Notes: generated from the letters alone by a model not told the origin. A DNA stretch of 64,000 bases from Prevotella sp. (GCA_015060535.1 SUYH01000010.1:89508-153507); one strand, 5' to 3'; positions 44,264 to 54,285 are shown, numbered from the stretch's first letter. Translations and numbers: made by a program.

Positions 44264-47200
44264 ATGAAGTACAGAATAATCATCGTTGTGGTGCTGGTGA
44301 TGGTCGTGATCGTAGGACTCTTCGGTCATACCTATCAGTCGTTGTGGAAACAAGTTGAGGAAGCGCAGGAGAAGGACCTGCCCAAGACCGCTATCGAACA
44401 TCTGAAGCAGATAGAGGAGAAGGCTGCTAAGGAACTGGCTTACGGCCAGTTGCTGAAGTCGACCTTGCTCCACGCCCGTCTGCAGGCTGAGGTGGCTCCC
44501 GACTCGCTGGCTCCTGCCGTCCGTCGGTTGGAACAGCAAGAACAGCAGGTTACCCATGTGGCGCTGAAGGCCGTCTATGACGCTGTGCTCTCTATCATCT
44601 ACAAGCAGAACCCCCAGTTGGGTGAAGACTCGTCCACCAAGAGTCAGGCTTATGCCGATAAGGCGCTGGCCCATCCCGAAGCGTTGGCCGCTGTCAAGGC
44701 AACGGCCTACGAACCTTTCGTCATCAAAGGCAGCGATAGCGAGGCCTTCAGTCACGACCTGCTGAGTGTCATCGGATGGGAACTGGAGGCTTGGCAATGG
44801 ATGAAGGACTACTATACGCAGAAAGGCAACCGACGCGCCTTGTGTCATCTGGCCTTGCTGACTGCCAATACGATAGCTGAGTTCGACTCGCTGTCAGCCC
44901 TCTATGGCGACTTGACGGAGGCTGGCGTCATTGCCAAAAAGCGTCAGAACCTATGGCGCTCGCTCACCAATCCCACTTATCAGGTACGGGCGAATACCCA
45001 GGTGGTTGAGTTGCATAAACCGCAGACCATCACGTTGGAAAGTCTGCGCAACCTGCAGAGCCTGACGATGCGCGTCTATCGTACCACATTGAAGGGCGAT
45101 ACGGAACTGAATCCCAACAATCCTCAAGACTATAAGCAGATCAAGAAAGGACTGACGGAGCTGAAGGAGTTGGCCCAGACACGAAACTTTAGCGGCCATC
45201 GTGAAGACGAGTTCTTCGACGATTCGCTGCAGGTGGCAGGTCTGTCAGCTGGCGTCTATATGCTGGAGTTTGCTACAGCCCCGCAGACGGAGACGACACG
45301 TATGCTCTACTTCGTATCTGCTGTGCGCGTCATGATGCAACCCATGCCTACGGACACCATGCGCTATGTGGTGGTCGATGCTACTAGTGGTCAGCCGCTT
45401 CGAAATGCCTCGCTGAAGAAGATGCCTCGTCAGGCGCGCATCTATGCCTTTACCCCAGATGATGCGTTCTGTCCTCCCGTCGACAACTACGGTCGCTTCA
45501 CTTACTACGACCATAAGTATAACGCAGAGCATACCAGTCTGTTTGCCGATCGCGGCATCTACCGTCCAGGACAGACCGTCCACGTGTCGGCTATCGTGTG
45601 GAAGGAGCATTCGCCCTTGAAACATGAGGCTGTTGAACATAAGCAAGTGAAGCTGGAACTGCGCGATGCCAACTATAAGGTCGTTGCTGAGCAGACCGTT
45701 GTTACCGACCGCTTTGGTAAGTGTACTGCCGACTTCACCCTGCCTACCGGACAACTGAATGGGCGCTTTACCATTCGTACACAGAACACGAGCATCGGTA
45801 TTCGTGTTGAGGAGTATAAGCGTCCTACGTTCCAGGTTGAGTTCGAGGAGTATAAACAGTCGTACCAGCAAGGCGATACCGTTCGCGTTCAGGCCAAGGC
45901 GACGACCTATTCCGGTGTTCCCGTTCAAGGGGCTAAGGTCCGTTATACCGTTCGTCGCAAGATGGCTTTCTGCTGGTATTACGACCAGCATGACGAGCAA
46001 CTGAGCGATGGAGAGACGCAGACTGCCGATGACGGTACTTTCTCTGTCGAGATGCCTCTCGTCGTTCCTGAGGATGTCCGTCGCCCCATGTTCTACTATT
46101 ATGTAGTCGATGCCGATGTGACGGATACGGCTGGTGAGACGCATAGCGGTTCGCTGCGTCTGCCTTTGGCCACTCGTCCTACCGTGTTATCGTGCGACCT
46201 GCCCGATAAGGTGCGTCGTGATCAGTTGCCCCAGGTGACTTTTACGCGAGTGAATGCTGCAGGTCAGGAGATTGCTGGCAATGTGAGCTATCGCATCGAT
46301 AAGGGTAAGTGGCAACAGGTGAAAGCCAATTTTTCATCCTTCATTCTTCATTCTTCATTAAAAAGCGGCTCGCATCGCTTGGAGGCGATATGCGAAAAGG
46401 ATACCCTCGATGTGCAATTCGTTGTCTTCAGTCTGGACGATAAGGTGCCTGCCAGCAAGACCGATGACTGGTTCTACGTCTCGCACAACCAGTTCCCCAG
46501 CGATGGTTCGCCGGTTACCGTTCAGGTGGGTTCGTCTGATCCCGACCTCCATATCGTCTATGCCTTCTTTGCCGGCAACAAGGTGATTGAGCGTGGGGAA
46601 GTTGACAAGGATGCAGCCCTCATCAATCGCAAGTTTACTTACAAGGAAGAATACGGCAACGGACTGCTGCTCACCTTCGCCTGGATGAAGAATGGTGTCT
46701 GTCATCAGCATCAGACTACCATCGTCCGTCCTATGCCCAAGAAGGAGTTGAAGATGACGTGGACCACCTTCCGCGACCGTCTGACACCAGGACAGCAGGA
46801 AGAGTGGCAACTGACCATTCAGCGTCCTGACGGAAAACCTGCCGATGCCAGTCTGATGGCTGTGCTCTACGACAAGAGCCTCGACGCCATCAGCCAACAC
46901 CAGTGGTCGTTTGCTCCGCGCAGCTATCTGCCGCAGCCTTCTACCTCTTGGCGTTCGCAGTCGTGGTTCATGTCCTTTGTCGGTGGCGAGCAGCAATATC
47001 AACCGCTGGAGATCCGTCCTTTCGACTATAGCCGTTTCGATGATAGCGTCTATCCCGAGTACTCCTATCGCTCACTGCGCATGAATATGACCCGTCGTGG
47101 GGGTATGGTGATGATGAACAAGGCCGCAGCACCAATGGCGGCTCGTGCGATGGCGGCTCATGCTGAGGCTGAGACTGCTGATGTCATGATGAAGGATGAA

Positions 47201-49534
47201 GCGGTGATGACAGGAGCCATATTAAAGGAAGAAGAAAAGCAGGGCTCGCAGGAACAATTACGCGAACGCTCGGCCGAAGGACGCTTGCTACCGGAGGGAC
47301 GCAAGAATCTGCAGGAGACCGCTTTCTGCTACCCCATGCTGACGACCGATAGCAATGGTAGGGTGGCGTTGAAGTTTACGCTGCCAGAGAGTCTGACCAC
47401 CTGGCGCTTTATGGGTATTGCCCACACCACCGATATGAACTATGGTTATATCGAGGGCGAGGCTGTGGCCCAGAAGGATGTGATGGTGCAACCCAATATG
47501 CCCCGCTTTATCCGTATGGGCGACGAGGCACAGATCTCCTCGCGCATCATCAACACCGCCAAGCATGCGGTTAGCGGACAGGCTACTCTGCAACTCATCG
47601 ACCCCGAGACCCTACAGATCGTCCATGAAGAGGCTCAGCCCTTCAGCGTGGAGGCTGGCAAGACGACTGCCGTCACGTTCCCCCTAAATTCTTCACTCCT
47701 CACTCATCACTCCTCACTCCTCATTTGCAAAGTGGTGGCCTCTGGCGACGGATTCTCGGATGGTGAGCAGCATTATCTGCCTGTATTGCCCGACCGCGAA
47801 TACGTCACCAAGACTGTTCCTTATACCCAACACGAAGCAGGAGTGAAGACCATCGACCTGACGACGCTCTTCCCACAGGGAACCACGCAGCAGAAGCTGA
47901 CCGTCGAATATACCAACAATCCTGCTTGGCTCATGGTGCAGTCGTTGCCCACACTCGGCCAGCCCTATGAGCATAGCGCTATCGACCAGGCTGCCTCTTA
48001 CTACAGCAACCTATTGGCCAAGACCCTGTTGGCTCAGAGTCCGCAGGTGAAGACCGTCTTCGAGCAATGGAAACAAGGAAGTAATCATACCTCTCAGTTA
48101 TCACCTCTCAGTTCTCAGTTAGAACAGAACAAGGAGCTGAAAGATCTCCTTCTGCAAGAAACCCCTTGGCTTCTCGCTGCCGATCGTGATACTGAACAGA
48201 AACAACGTCTGGCTGACTTCTTCGATGCCAACACCATCGATCATCGACTGGCTTCTGCCGTCGAGAAGTTGCAGAAACTGCAGGGCGGTGATGGTTCTTT
48301 CTCCTGGTATCCCGGCATGAAGGGCAGTCCCTATATCACGATGGCAGTGATGGAGATGTTGGTGCGCCTGAACCAGATGGCAGGTCTGCAGCAGGATACC
48401 CGCCAGATGCAACAGCGAGCCTTCGACTATCTCGGTCAGGAGATGGTTCAGTTGGTGGCTGAGATGAAGCAACAGCAGAAGAAGGGCGTTAAGCCCGTGT
48501 TCCCGTCGATGACTGCCCTGCGCTGGCTCTACGTCTGCGCTCTGGATGGTCGTCAGTTGCCGGCCAGCGTGAAGTCGGCCAACGACTATCTCTATGTCCT
48601 GCTGAAGAAGGACATCAAGCGTCAGACGGTCTATGCTAAGGCGATGACTGCTGTCGTGATGGCTAAACGTGGAGACACCAAGTTGGCTCAGCAGTATGTG
48701 AAGAGTCTGAAGGAATATACCGTCTTCACCGACGAGATGGGCCGCTACTACGATACCCCTCGTGCCTCGTATTCGTGGTACGACTATAAGATACCCACTG
48801 AGGTGGCAGCTATCGAGGCTATCCAGCAGGTAACTCCCGACGACCAGCAGACCATTGACGAGATGCGTCGCTGGCTCTTGCAGGAGAAGCGCACGCAGAC
48901 ATGGGATACACCCATCAATAGTGTCAATGCCATCTGGGCGTTCCTGAATGGCAATAGTCAGCAACTGACGACCACCAGTCAGCCCACCACCTTTGCTATC
49001 GACGACCAGCCTCTCGCACTTCCCCAGGCTACTGCAGGCATCGGTTATGTGAAGACTGCCGTCATCGAACCCAAGGGTAAGACCTTTACGGCTACCAAGA
49101 CCAGTGAGGGCACTTCCTGGGGTGCAGTCTATGCCCAGTTCTTCCAGAAGACCAACGAAGTTGAGCAATCGCAGAGTGGCATTAGCATTAAGCGCGAGCT
49201 GATGGGCAAGTGTGAGGTGGGTAATCGCGTAAGAGTACGTATCACCATCGAGACTACCCGCGACCTCGACTTCGTACAGGTGGTCGACCGTCGTGCAGCC
49301 TGCATGGAACCCGTCCGTCAGCTGTCTGGCTATCAGCGTGGGGCCTATGTGTCGCCTAAGGATGCAGCCACCCACTATTTCTACGGCCAGCTGTCCAAAG
49401 GCAAGCATGTCATAGAGACTGAATATTACATCGATCGCGCTGGCCGTTACGAAAGCGGTACTTGCACCATCCAGTGTGCCTATGCCCCTGAGTTCCGAGC
49501 TACGGCACCTTCAATGACCCTCAACGTAAAATAA
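44264..49534 (+). CDS. Alpha-2-macroglobulin family protein, without thioester
   Basis: A 1756-residue envelope protein of the bacterial alpha-2-macroglobulin type, thought to trap or inhibit proteases. An N-terminal membrane anchor (YRIIIVVVLVMVVIVGLFG) is followed by macroglobulin domains, including DRGIYRPGQTVHVSAIVW (MG2). The A2M domain is seen as FCYPMLTTDSNGRVALKFTLPESLTTWRF-like sequence, and the helical thioester-like domain as LQGGDGSFSWYPG. The usual CxEQ thioester is replaced by HSAIDQ (near 47970), so covalent trapping is not expected. Three 7-base arrays lie inside at 46333, 47691 and 48091. ATG 44264 follows a promoter box; an upstream in-frame ATG lies in the terminator region. 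Confidence 0.9.
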   Translation: MKYRIIIVVVLVMVVIVGLFGHTYQSLWKQVEEAQEKDLPKTAIEHLKQIEEKAAKELAYGQLLKSTLLHARLQAEVAPDSLAPAVRRLEQQEQQVTHVALKAVYDAVLSIIYKQNPQLGEDSSTKSQAYADKALAHPEALAAVKATAYEPFVIKGSDSEAFSHDLLSVIGWELEAWQWMKDYYTQKGNRRALCHLALLTANTIAEFDSLSALYGDLTEAGVIAKKRQNLWRSLTNPTYQVRANTQVVELHKPQTITLESLRNLQSLTMRVYRTTLKGDTELNPNNPQDYKQIKKGLTELKELAQTRNFSGHREDEFFDDSLQVAGLSAGVYMLEFATAPQTETTRMLYFVSAVRVMMQPMPTDTMRYVVVDATSGQPLRNASLKKMPRQARIYAFTPDDAFCPPVDNYGRFTYYDHKYNAEHTSLFADRGIYRPGQTVHVSAIVWKEHSPLKHEAVEHKQVKLELRDANYKVVAEQTVVTDRFGKCTADFTLPTGQLNGRFTIRTQNTSIGIRVEEYKRPTFQVEFEEYKQSYQQGDTVRVQAKATTYSGVPVQGAKVRYTVRRKMAFCWYYDQHDEQLSDGETQTADDGTFSVEMPLVVPEDVRRPMFYYYVVDADVTDTAGETHSGSLRLPLATRPTVLSCDLPDKVRRDQLPQVTFTRVNAAGQEIAGNVSYRIDKGKWQQVKANFSSFILHSSLKSGSHRLEAICEKDTLDVQFVVFSLDDKVPASKTDDWFYVSHNQFPSDGSPVTVQVGSSDPDLHIVYAFFAGNKVIERGEVDKDAALINRKFTYKEEYGNGLLLTFAWMKNGVCHQHQTTIVRPMPKKELKMTWTTFRDRLTPGQQEEWQLTIQRPDGKPADASLMAVLYDKSLDAISQHQWSFAPRSYLPQPSTSWRSQSWFMSFVGGEQQYQPLEIRPFDYSRFDDSVYPEYSYRSLRMNMTRRGGMVMMNKAAAPMAARAMAAHAEAETADVMMKDEAVMTGAILKEEEKQGSQEQLRERSAEGRLLPEGRKNLQETAFCYPMLTTDSNGRVALKFTLPESLTTWRFMGIAHTTDMNYGYIEGEAVAQKDVMVQPNMPRFIRMGDEAQISSRIINTAKHAVSGQATLQLIDPETLQIVHEEAQPFSVEAGKTTAVTFPLNSSLLTHHSSLLICKVVASGDGFSDGEQHYLPVLPDREYVTKTVPYTQHEAGVKTIDLTTLFPQGTTQQKLTVEYTNNPAWLMVQSLPTLGQPYEHSAIDQAASYYSNLLAKTLLAQSPQVKTVFEQWKQGSNHTSQLSPLSSQLEQNKELKDLLLQETPWLLAADRDTEQKQRLADFFDANTIDHRLASAVEKLQKLQGGDGSFSWYPGMKGSPYITMAVMEMLVRLNQMAGLQQDTRQMQQRAFDYLGQEMVQLVAEMKQQQKKGVKPVFPSMTALRWLYVCALDGRQLPASVKSANDYLYVLLKKDIKRQTVYAKAMTAVVMAKRGDTKLAQQYVKSLKEYTVFTDEMGRYYDTPRASYSWYDYKIPTEVAAIEAIQQVTPDDQQTIDEMRRWLLQEKRTQTWDTPINSVNAIWAFLNGNSQQLTTTSQPTTFAIDDQPLALPQATAGIGYVKTAVIEPKGKTFTATKTSEGTSWGAVYAQFFQKTNEVEQSQSGISIKRELMGKCEVGNRVRVRITIETTRDLDFVQVVDRRAACMEPVRQLSGYQRGAYVSPKDAATHYFYGQLSKGKHVIETEYYIDRAGRYESGTCTIQCAYAPEFRATAPSMTLNVK
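46333..46360 (+). repeat. 7-bp tandem array TTCATTC inside the macroglobulin gene (1)
   Basis: Units TTCATCC, TTCATTC, TTCATTC, TTCATTA encode SSFILHSSLK. On the other strand the unit reads TGAAGAA. Confidence 0.9.
47691..47725 (+). repeat. 7-bp tandem array CCTCACT inside the macroglobulin gene (2)
   Basis: Units CTTCACT, CCTCACT, CATCACT, CCTCACT, CCTCATT encode SSLLTHHSSLLI. On the other strand the units read TGAGGAG/TGATGAG. Confidence 0.9.
48091..48118 (+). repeat. 7-bp tandem array CTCTCAG inside the macroglobulin gene (3)
   Basis: Units CTCTCAG, TTATCAC, CTCTCAG, TTCTCAG encode SQLSPLSSQLE. On the other strand the units read TGAGAAC/TGATAAC. Confidence 0.88.
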
Positions 49535-50601
49535 TGATGATGAACAAGAAACAAACCATATTCTCCCTTCTGTTGTTGGCTGCCTTGCCTGTCGCCGCAC
49601 AGAAACTGGTGTCCGTCAAGACCACTGTTGATGCTGGCGTAACGGGCTATCAGCAACCCATTACTGCCGTCTTCGAGTTTCAAAATAAGAGCCATCGCAA
49701 GTTGCGTATCTCGAAAGTCGTACCCGACTGCAACTGCACCATCGTCGACTATCCTACAGGCGATATTGGCGGCAATGATAAGTTTCAGATTCGCATGACG
49801 TATAATGCCCGCCAGCTGGGCCATTTCGACAAACAGGCCGCCATCGTCAGCAATGGTTCTTCGCAGCCCTTCTATATCCGCATGAAGGGTGTCGTCCTGG
49901 CTGAGCTGCAGGAGTTTACGGGTTCTTACAACATCGAGATGGGCGAGCTGCGTCTCGACAAGTCGGAACTTGAGTTCGACGATATCAATCGTGGCGATGT
50001 GCAGCAGCAGGTCATCCATCTCTACAACAGCGGTTCGCGCGTGTTGCAGCCCACCCTGATGCATCTGCCTGCTTACCTGACGGCAGTCACCTCGCCTGAG
50101 ACGCTCAGTCCCGGTCGTGCGGGCAAGATTACGGTGACGCTCAATTCCGACAAGCTGCACGACTACGGACTGACGCAGACTTCCGTCTATTTGGCTGCCA
50201 AGCTTGGCGAGAAGGTGAGTCGTGACAAGGAGATACCCGTTTCTGCCGTATTGCTGCCTTCGTTTGAGGGTCAGTCCAAACAGTTGCTTCACAATCCCGC
50301 CCGTCTGCAGCTGTCGGAGGAGACTGTCGATATCCACTTCGAAGGTAAGTCGAAGAAGACCGAGATTATCGATGTGACCAATGTCGGCCAGTCGGAATTG
50401 AATATCACATCGCTGCAAATGTTTACCAGCGGTCTGAAGATATCCTTAGGAAAACGTAAACTGCAACCAGGCGAATCGACCAAGTTGAAGATTACCGCCC
50501 TGCGCGACGATTTGCAGAAGGTGCGTACCCGTCCGCGTATCCTCATGATTGTCAATGATCCCCAGAAACCCAAGGTGACCATCACCATTAATGCGAAATA
50601 A
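49534..50601 (+). CDS. DUF1573 domain protein, exported
   Basis: A 355-residue exported protein; the signal peptide is TIFSLLLLAALPVAAQ. Residues from about 25 to 120 form a DUF1573 domain with VVPDCNCTIVDYPTGDIGG, where the paired Cys (DCNC) are characteristic. A second Ig-like beta domain follows (VIHLYNSGSRVL), then a third (IIDVTNVGQSELNI). These domains are ASPM/SPD-2/Hydin-like. Function unknown, likely on the cell surface or in the periplasm. The start overlaps the macroglobulin stop by one base, so the two are likely co-translated and may act together. Two following in-frame ATGs are alternatives. Confidence 0.87.
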   Translation: MMMNKKQTIFSLLLLAALPVAAQKLVSVKTTVDAGVTGYQQPITAVFEFQNKSHRKLRISKVVPDCNCTIVDYPTGDIGGNDKFQIRMTYNARQLGHFDKQAAIVSNGSSQPFYIRMKGVVLAELQEFTGSYNIEMGELRLDKSELEFDDINRGDVQQQVIHLYNSGSRVLQPTLMHLPAYLTAVTSPETLSPGRAGKITVTLNSDKLHDYGLTQTSVYLAAKLGEKVSRDKEIPVSAVLLPSFEGQSKQLLHNPARLQLSEETVDIHFEGKSKKTEIIDVTNVGQSELNITSLQMFTSGLKISLGKRKLQPGESTKLKITALRDDLQKVRTRPRILMIVNDPQKPKVTITINAK

Positions 50602-50629
50602 CTTTTCACTTTTCACTTATCACTTAAAC
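50602..50629 (+). repeat. 7-bp tandem array CTTTTCA before meaB
   Basis: Units CTTTTCA, CTTTTCA, CTTATCA, CTTAAAC fill the gap exactly between the DUF1573 stop and the meaB ATG at 50630. On the other strand the units read TGAAAAG/TGATAAG. Confidence 0.88.
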
Positions 50630-51748
50630 ATGGAACATCCAGAGAACAGTTCAGAATATGCAGGTCTGCAAGTGAACAGCGGTGTCGAGCAGCCCGCCAT
50701 CATCAATCCCTACCTGAAGCGCAACCGCTTCCGTCGTCGCGAACTCTCAGCAGCCGAGATGGTCGAGGGCATCGTCAAGGGCGATGTCACCATCCTCTCG
50801 CAGGCTGTCACGTTGGTCGAGAGTGTCAACCCCGACCATCAGCAGAAGGCCCAGGAGGTCATCAACAAGTGCTTGCCCTATAGCGGCAATTCTATCCGCG
50901 TGGGCATCAGCGGCGTGCCCGGTGCGGGCAAGTCGACCAGCATTGACGAGTTTGGTGTCCATGTGTTGAAGGAGAAGGGTGGCCGTCTCGCTGTGCTGGC
51001 CATCGACCCGTCGTCTGAGCGTACGAAGGGTTCTATCCTGGGTGATAAGACGCGCATGGAGAAGCTCTCCATCCATCCCGATTCGTTCATCCGTCCTAGT
51101 CCGACGGCAGGTTCGCTGGGTGGTGTGGCCCGCAAGACGCGTGAGACCATCATCCTCTGCGAGGCCGCAGGCTTCGACAAGATATTCGTCGAGACCGTAG
51201 GTGTCGGACAGAGCGAGACCGCCTGCCATTCGATGGTCGATTTCTTCCTGCTCATCCAGTTGGCAGGTACCGGCGACGAGCTGCAGGGCATCAAGCGAGG
51301 CATCATGGAGATCAGCGACGGTATCGTCATCAACAAGTGTGATGGCGAGAATGTCGACAAGTGCCAGATGGCTGCCACCAATTTCCGCAATGCCCTCCAC
51401 TTCTTTCCCAAACCTGAGAGTGGCTGGCTGCCTAAGGTGCTCTGCTACAGCGGTTTCTACGGCTATGGTGTCAAGGAGGTGTGGGACATGATCTACGAAT
51501 ATATCGACTTCGTCAAGGCCAACGGCTATTTCGACTATCGCCGCAATGAGCAGTCGAAATATTGGATGTACGAAAGCATCAACGAACACCTGCGCCTCAA
51601 TTTCTATAACAACCCCACCATCCGCCAGCAGTTGCAGCTGGCCGAACAAACCGTTCTGGCAGGTCAGCAGACCTCCTTCATGGCTGCCCAGAGTCTACTC
51701 GATGCTTATTTCCGCAGTCTCAGTATTCCAGGTAATCATAATTACTAA
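50630..51748 (+). CDS. meaB: Methylmalonyl-CoA mutase-associated GTPase MeaB
   Basis: A 372-residue G3E-family GTPase that guards and loads cobalamin into methylmalonyl-CoA mutase. The G1 loop is GVPGAGKST, followed by AIDPSSERTKGSILGDKTRM, the Switch-like FVETVGVGQSE, and the G4 NKCDG. Prevotella-type propionate formation uses this pathway; the mutase itself is not in this window. The start is ATG 50630 (MEHPENSS); an in-frame ATG at 50591 runs through the array. The stop codon TAA lies in another array, at 51740-51807. Confidence 0.94.
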   Translation: MEHPENSSEYAGLQVNSGVEQPAIINPYLKRNRFRRRELSAAEMVEGIVKGDVTILSQAVTLVESVNPDHQQKAQEVINKCLPYSGNSIRVGISGVPGAGKSTSIDEFGVHVLKEKGGRLAVLAIDPSSERTKGSILGDKTRMEKLSIHPDSFIRPSPTAGSLGGVARKTRETIILCEAAGFDKIFVETVGVGQSETACHSMVDFFLLIQLAGTGDELQGIKRGIMEISDGIVINKCDGENVDKCQMAATNFRNALHFFPKPESGWLPKVLCYSGFYGYGVKEVWDMIYEYIDFVKANGYFDYRRNEQSKYWMYESINEHLRLNFYNNPTIRQQLQLAEQTVLAGQQTSFMAAQSLLDAYFRSLSIPGNHNY

Positions 51749-51807
51749 TTCTTAGACCTAAAGGTCAAAGCGAGCAAGCTCGAGTTCTAATTACTAATTT
51801 CTCATTA
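51740..51807 (+). repeat. Array and palindromes between meaB and ispH
   Basis: AATTACTAATT is present at 51740-51750 and 51789-51799. Between them lie two palindromes, GACCTAAAGGTC (51755-51766) and CGAGCAAGCTCG (51771-51782). The right part is in 7-base units (CTAATTA, CTAATTT, CTCATTA). The left copy contains the meaB stop. Confidence 0.75.
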
Positions 51808-51810
51808 ATT

Positions 51811-52662
51811 ATGTTACAGATTGAGATTGACAACGGCAGTGGTTTCTGCTTCGGGGTGACCACCGCTATCCAGAAAGCCGAGGAAGAGCTGGCCAAGGGC
51901 AATAAGCTCTATTGCCTGGGTGATATCGTGCATAATGGTATGGAGTGTGAGCGTCTGCGCAACATGGGACTCATCACCATCAATCACGACGAGATGCGCG
52001 AATTGCACAACGTGAAGGTATTGTTGCGCGCTCATGGCGAGCCCCCTGAGACCTATGAGCTGGCTCGTCAGAACAATATCGAGATTATCGACGCTACGTG
52101 CCCTGTGGTGCTTCAGTTGCAGAAGCGCATCAAGAAGCAGTATGAGGCAGGCGCCGGACAGATTGTCATCTTCGGGAAACAAGGACATGCTGAGGTGCTC
52201 GGACTGGTTGGTCAGACGGCAGGCAACGCCATCGTCATCGAGCATTTCGATGATGTCACGCAACTTGACTTTACGCGCGACATCTACCTTTATTCACAGA
52301 CCACCAAGTCGCTCGACGAGTTTCATCGCATCATCGAGTATATCCAGCAGCACATCTCGTCTGAAGCCACCTTCCGCTCCTTCGACACCATCTGCCGTTC
52401 GGTAGCCAACCGAATGCCTAACATCTCGCAGTTTTCCACCCGTCATGATCTCATCCTCTTCGTCTGCGGACGCAAGAGCTCCAACGGCAAGGTGTTGTTC
52501 AACGAGTGTCTGCGCGTCAATCCCAACACCCATCTCATCGAGGGACCCGAAGAGATTGACCCTTCATGGCTTAGCGGCATCCAGTCCGTAGGCATCTGCG
52601 GAGCCACCTCCACGCCGAAATGGCTGATGGAGCAATGTCGCGATGCGCTGCTTAAGATGTAG
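51811..52662 (+). CDS. ispH: 4-hydroxy-3-methylbut-2-enyl diphosphate reductase
   Basis: A 283-residue IspH, the last enzyme of the MEP isoprenoid pathway, giving IPP and DMAPP using a [4Fe-4S] cluster. Cluster cysteines are C13 (FCFGV), C97 (ATCP) and C195 (DTICRSV). DIVHNG and LRAHGEPP carry conserved His residues, and GHAEVLG another. Length is near normal. It is convergent with cmk, overlapping by 11 bases. It follows meaB after an array. A polyprenyl synthase is encoded nearby at 55.1 kb. Confidence 0.96.
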   Translation: MLQIEIDNGSGFCFGVTTAIQKAEEELAKGNKLYCLGDIVHNGMECERLRNMGLITINHDEMRELHNVKVLLRAHGEPPETYELARQNNIEIIDATCPVVLQLQKRIKKQYEAGAGQIVIFGKQGHAEVLGLVGQTAGNAIVIEHFDDVTQLDFTRDIYLYSQTTKSLDEFHRIIEYIQQHISSEATFRSFDTICRSVANRMPNISQFSTRHDLILFVCGRKSSNGKVLFNECLRVNPNTHLIEGPEEIDPSWLSGIQSVGICGATSTPKWLMEQCRDALLKM

Positions 52663-53338
52663 CCTTACGGAACTGTTCCATGAGCCATGCCTTCTGCTCG
52701 GCAATGGTCATGTTCGAATTGTCCAGCAGGATGGCGTCGTCAGCCTGTCGCAGGGGTGATACCTCGCGGTGTGAGTCGATGTAGTCGCGCTCCTGCACGT
52801 TCTTCAGAATATCGGCATAGTCGGCTTCCATGCCTTTTTGTTTCAGCTCGTCATAGCGGCGCTGGGCACGCACCTCGGCTGATGCGGTGACGAAGATTTT
52901 CAGTTCGGCATGGGGGAATACCACCGTACCGATATCACGACCGTCCATGACGACACCGCCTCCGCGTCCCATCTCCTGCTGTTGGGCTACCATCGCCTCG
53001 CGTACGAAGCCCAGCGTGGCGATAGGACTCACGTGGCTCGACACCTCCATCGTGCGGATGTCGCGCTCCACCAGCTCACCGTTCAGATAGGTGTCCGGAC
53101 GCCCAGCCTCTGCGTTGAACTTAAACGCAATCTGGATGTCGGCCATCCGCTGGCGCAGCCCTGCTTCGTCGATTCCGTCGGCAGTAAACAGCCCGTTGCG
53201 TAAGGCAAACAGCGTGACACAGCGGTACATCGCTCCCGTGTCGACATAAACATAGCCCACCTCGCGGGCCAGATCCTTGGCCATCGTGCTCTTGCCGCAC
53301 GAAGAGTGGCCGTCGATAGCAATCGTTATTTTCTTCAT
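52652..53338 (-). CDS. cmk: Cytidylate kinase
   Basis: A 228-residue cytidylate kinase, phosphorylating CMP and dCMP. The P-loop is [12 protein letters not shown], followed by [19 protein letters not shown], the substrate-binding start, and [11 protein letters not shown]. The Arg-rich [15 protein letters not shown] is the lid region. It overlaps the porQ gene by 4 bases (ATGA) and is thus coupled to it. It is convergent with ispH. Confidence 0.96.
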   Translation of the reverse strand: MKKITIAIDGHSSCGKSTMAKDLAREVGYVYVDTGAMYRCVTLFALRNGLFTADGIDEAGLRQRMADIQIAFKFNAEAGRPDTYLNGELVERDIRTMEVSSHVSPIATLGFVREAMVAQQQEMGRGGGVVMDGRDIGTVVFPHAELKIFVTASAEVRAQRRYDELKQKGMEADYADILKNVQERDYIDSHREVSPLRQADDAILLDNSNMTIAEQKAWLMEQFRKATS

Positions 53339-54285
53339 AGTGTATATGTTGCGTTAATCAGTAGTGATGATGCTGAGACGTGGTATTTCGCATAGGCTAC
53401 CTGCAGCTTGAAGCGCTGCAGCTGCAGACCCCCGCCTACCGACAGTCCTGCTCCGTGATTGCTCTCGCTCTCGCCGTCCGACAGCTTCATCTCGCTGGAG
53501 CGACGGAAGTTATAGCCCGCTCCGAGATAGATGGTCTCGCCAATCAGTAGGTCGGCGCCGATAGCCAGATGTTTGCCCAGCCCCTCGTCCCAATGGTTCA
53601 GACGGGTCAGCGTGGCGTGCAGCCTCAGTGGCGCATTGGCAAAGCGCTTGCTCACACCCAGCTGCAGGTCTATCGGTATGCGTTCAAAGTCGTCGTCGTA
53701 GGCCTTGATCTGTCCGCCCACGTTCTTCGCTACGGCCGACAGCGACCATCCTTGTTCTTCGAAGAGATAGTTCAGTCCCAGGTCGAAGGCTACGGCTGCC
53801 GAGCTGTAGCTGCCGATGGACGACGAGATGAAGCGGGCTGTGATGCCACCGCTCAGCTCGTTGGTCAGCATATAGGCAAACGACCCTGCCAGCGCGATGT
53901 CCTTGGCCGAGAATGTGCCCGTCTGGATGTTTCCTATCGTGGTCTCCTTCATCGTCCCGTAGTCCATATATTGTGCGCTGACGCCCCATGTGGCTCGCTC
54001 CTTGTAAGCCTTCACGAACGATGCTGAGGCCGTCTTCGCCCCTTCCATATAGGTCATGAAGTTCAGGTTCAGGCTCTTGTCGCTCACCCCGTTGATCAGC
54101 GCGGGGTTATGAAAGATGAGGGTAGGGTCGTCGTCGGTCAGCGTGATATTGTCGCCACCCAGCGCTGCCACATGCGCACTCACGGGAAGCCGCAGGAAGC
54201 TGTACACCTCCTGGCTCTCCTGTGCCTGTATCTGGATAGCCGTCAGACTCGTCAATAGCGATAAAAGCAATCGTCTCATCATCAT
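53335..54285 (-). CDS. porQ: Type IX secretion system protein PorQ
   Basis: A 316-residue outer-membrane beta-barrel protein of the PorV/PorQ type. The signal peptide is [51 protein letters not shown] is the hallmark N-terminal block (shown here as two adjacent motifs, SFLRLPVSA and [12 protein letters not shown]), followed by many amphipathic strands ending LLINATYTL. PorQ takes part in the type IX secretion machinery. The start is among three ATGs (54285, 54282, 54279), just after a -7 box at 54295-54302; an upstream in-frame start lies in that box. It is the first gene of porQ-cmk. Confidence 0.9.
   Translation of the reverse strand: MMMRRLLLSLLTSLTAIQIQAQESQEVYSFLRLPVSAHVAALGGDNITLTDDDPTLIFHNPALINGVSDKSLNLNFMTYMEGAKTASASFVKAYKERATWGVSAQYMDYGTMKETTIGNIQTGTFSAKDIALAGSFAYMLTNELSGGITARFISSSIGSYSSAAVAFDLGLNYLFEEQGWSLSAVAKNVGGQIKAYDDDFERIPIDLQLGVSKRFANAPLRLHATLTRLNHWDEGLGKHLAIGADLLIGETIYLGAGYNFRRSSEMKLSDGESESNHGAGLSVGGGLQLQRFKLQVAYAKYHVSASSLLINATYTL

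Noticed and set aside
50747..51649. 300-codon antisense frame in meaB
   Set aside because: Shadow of a conserved GTPase gene.
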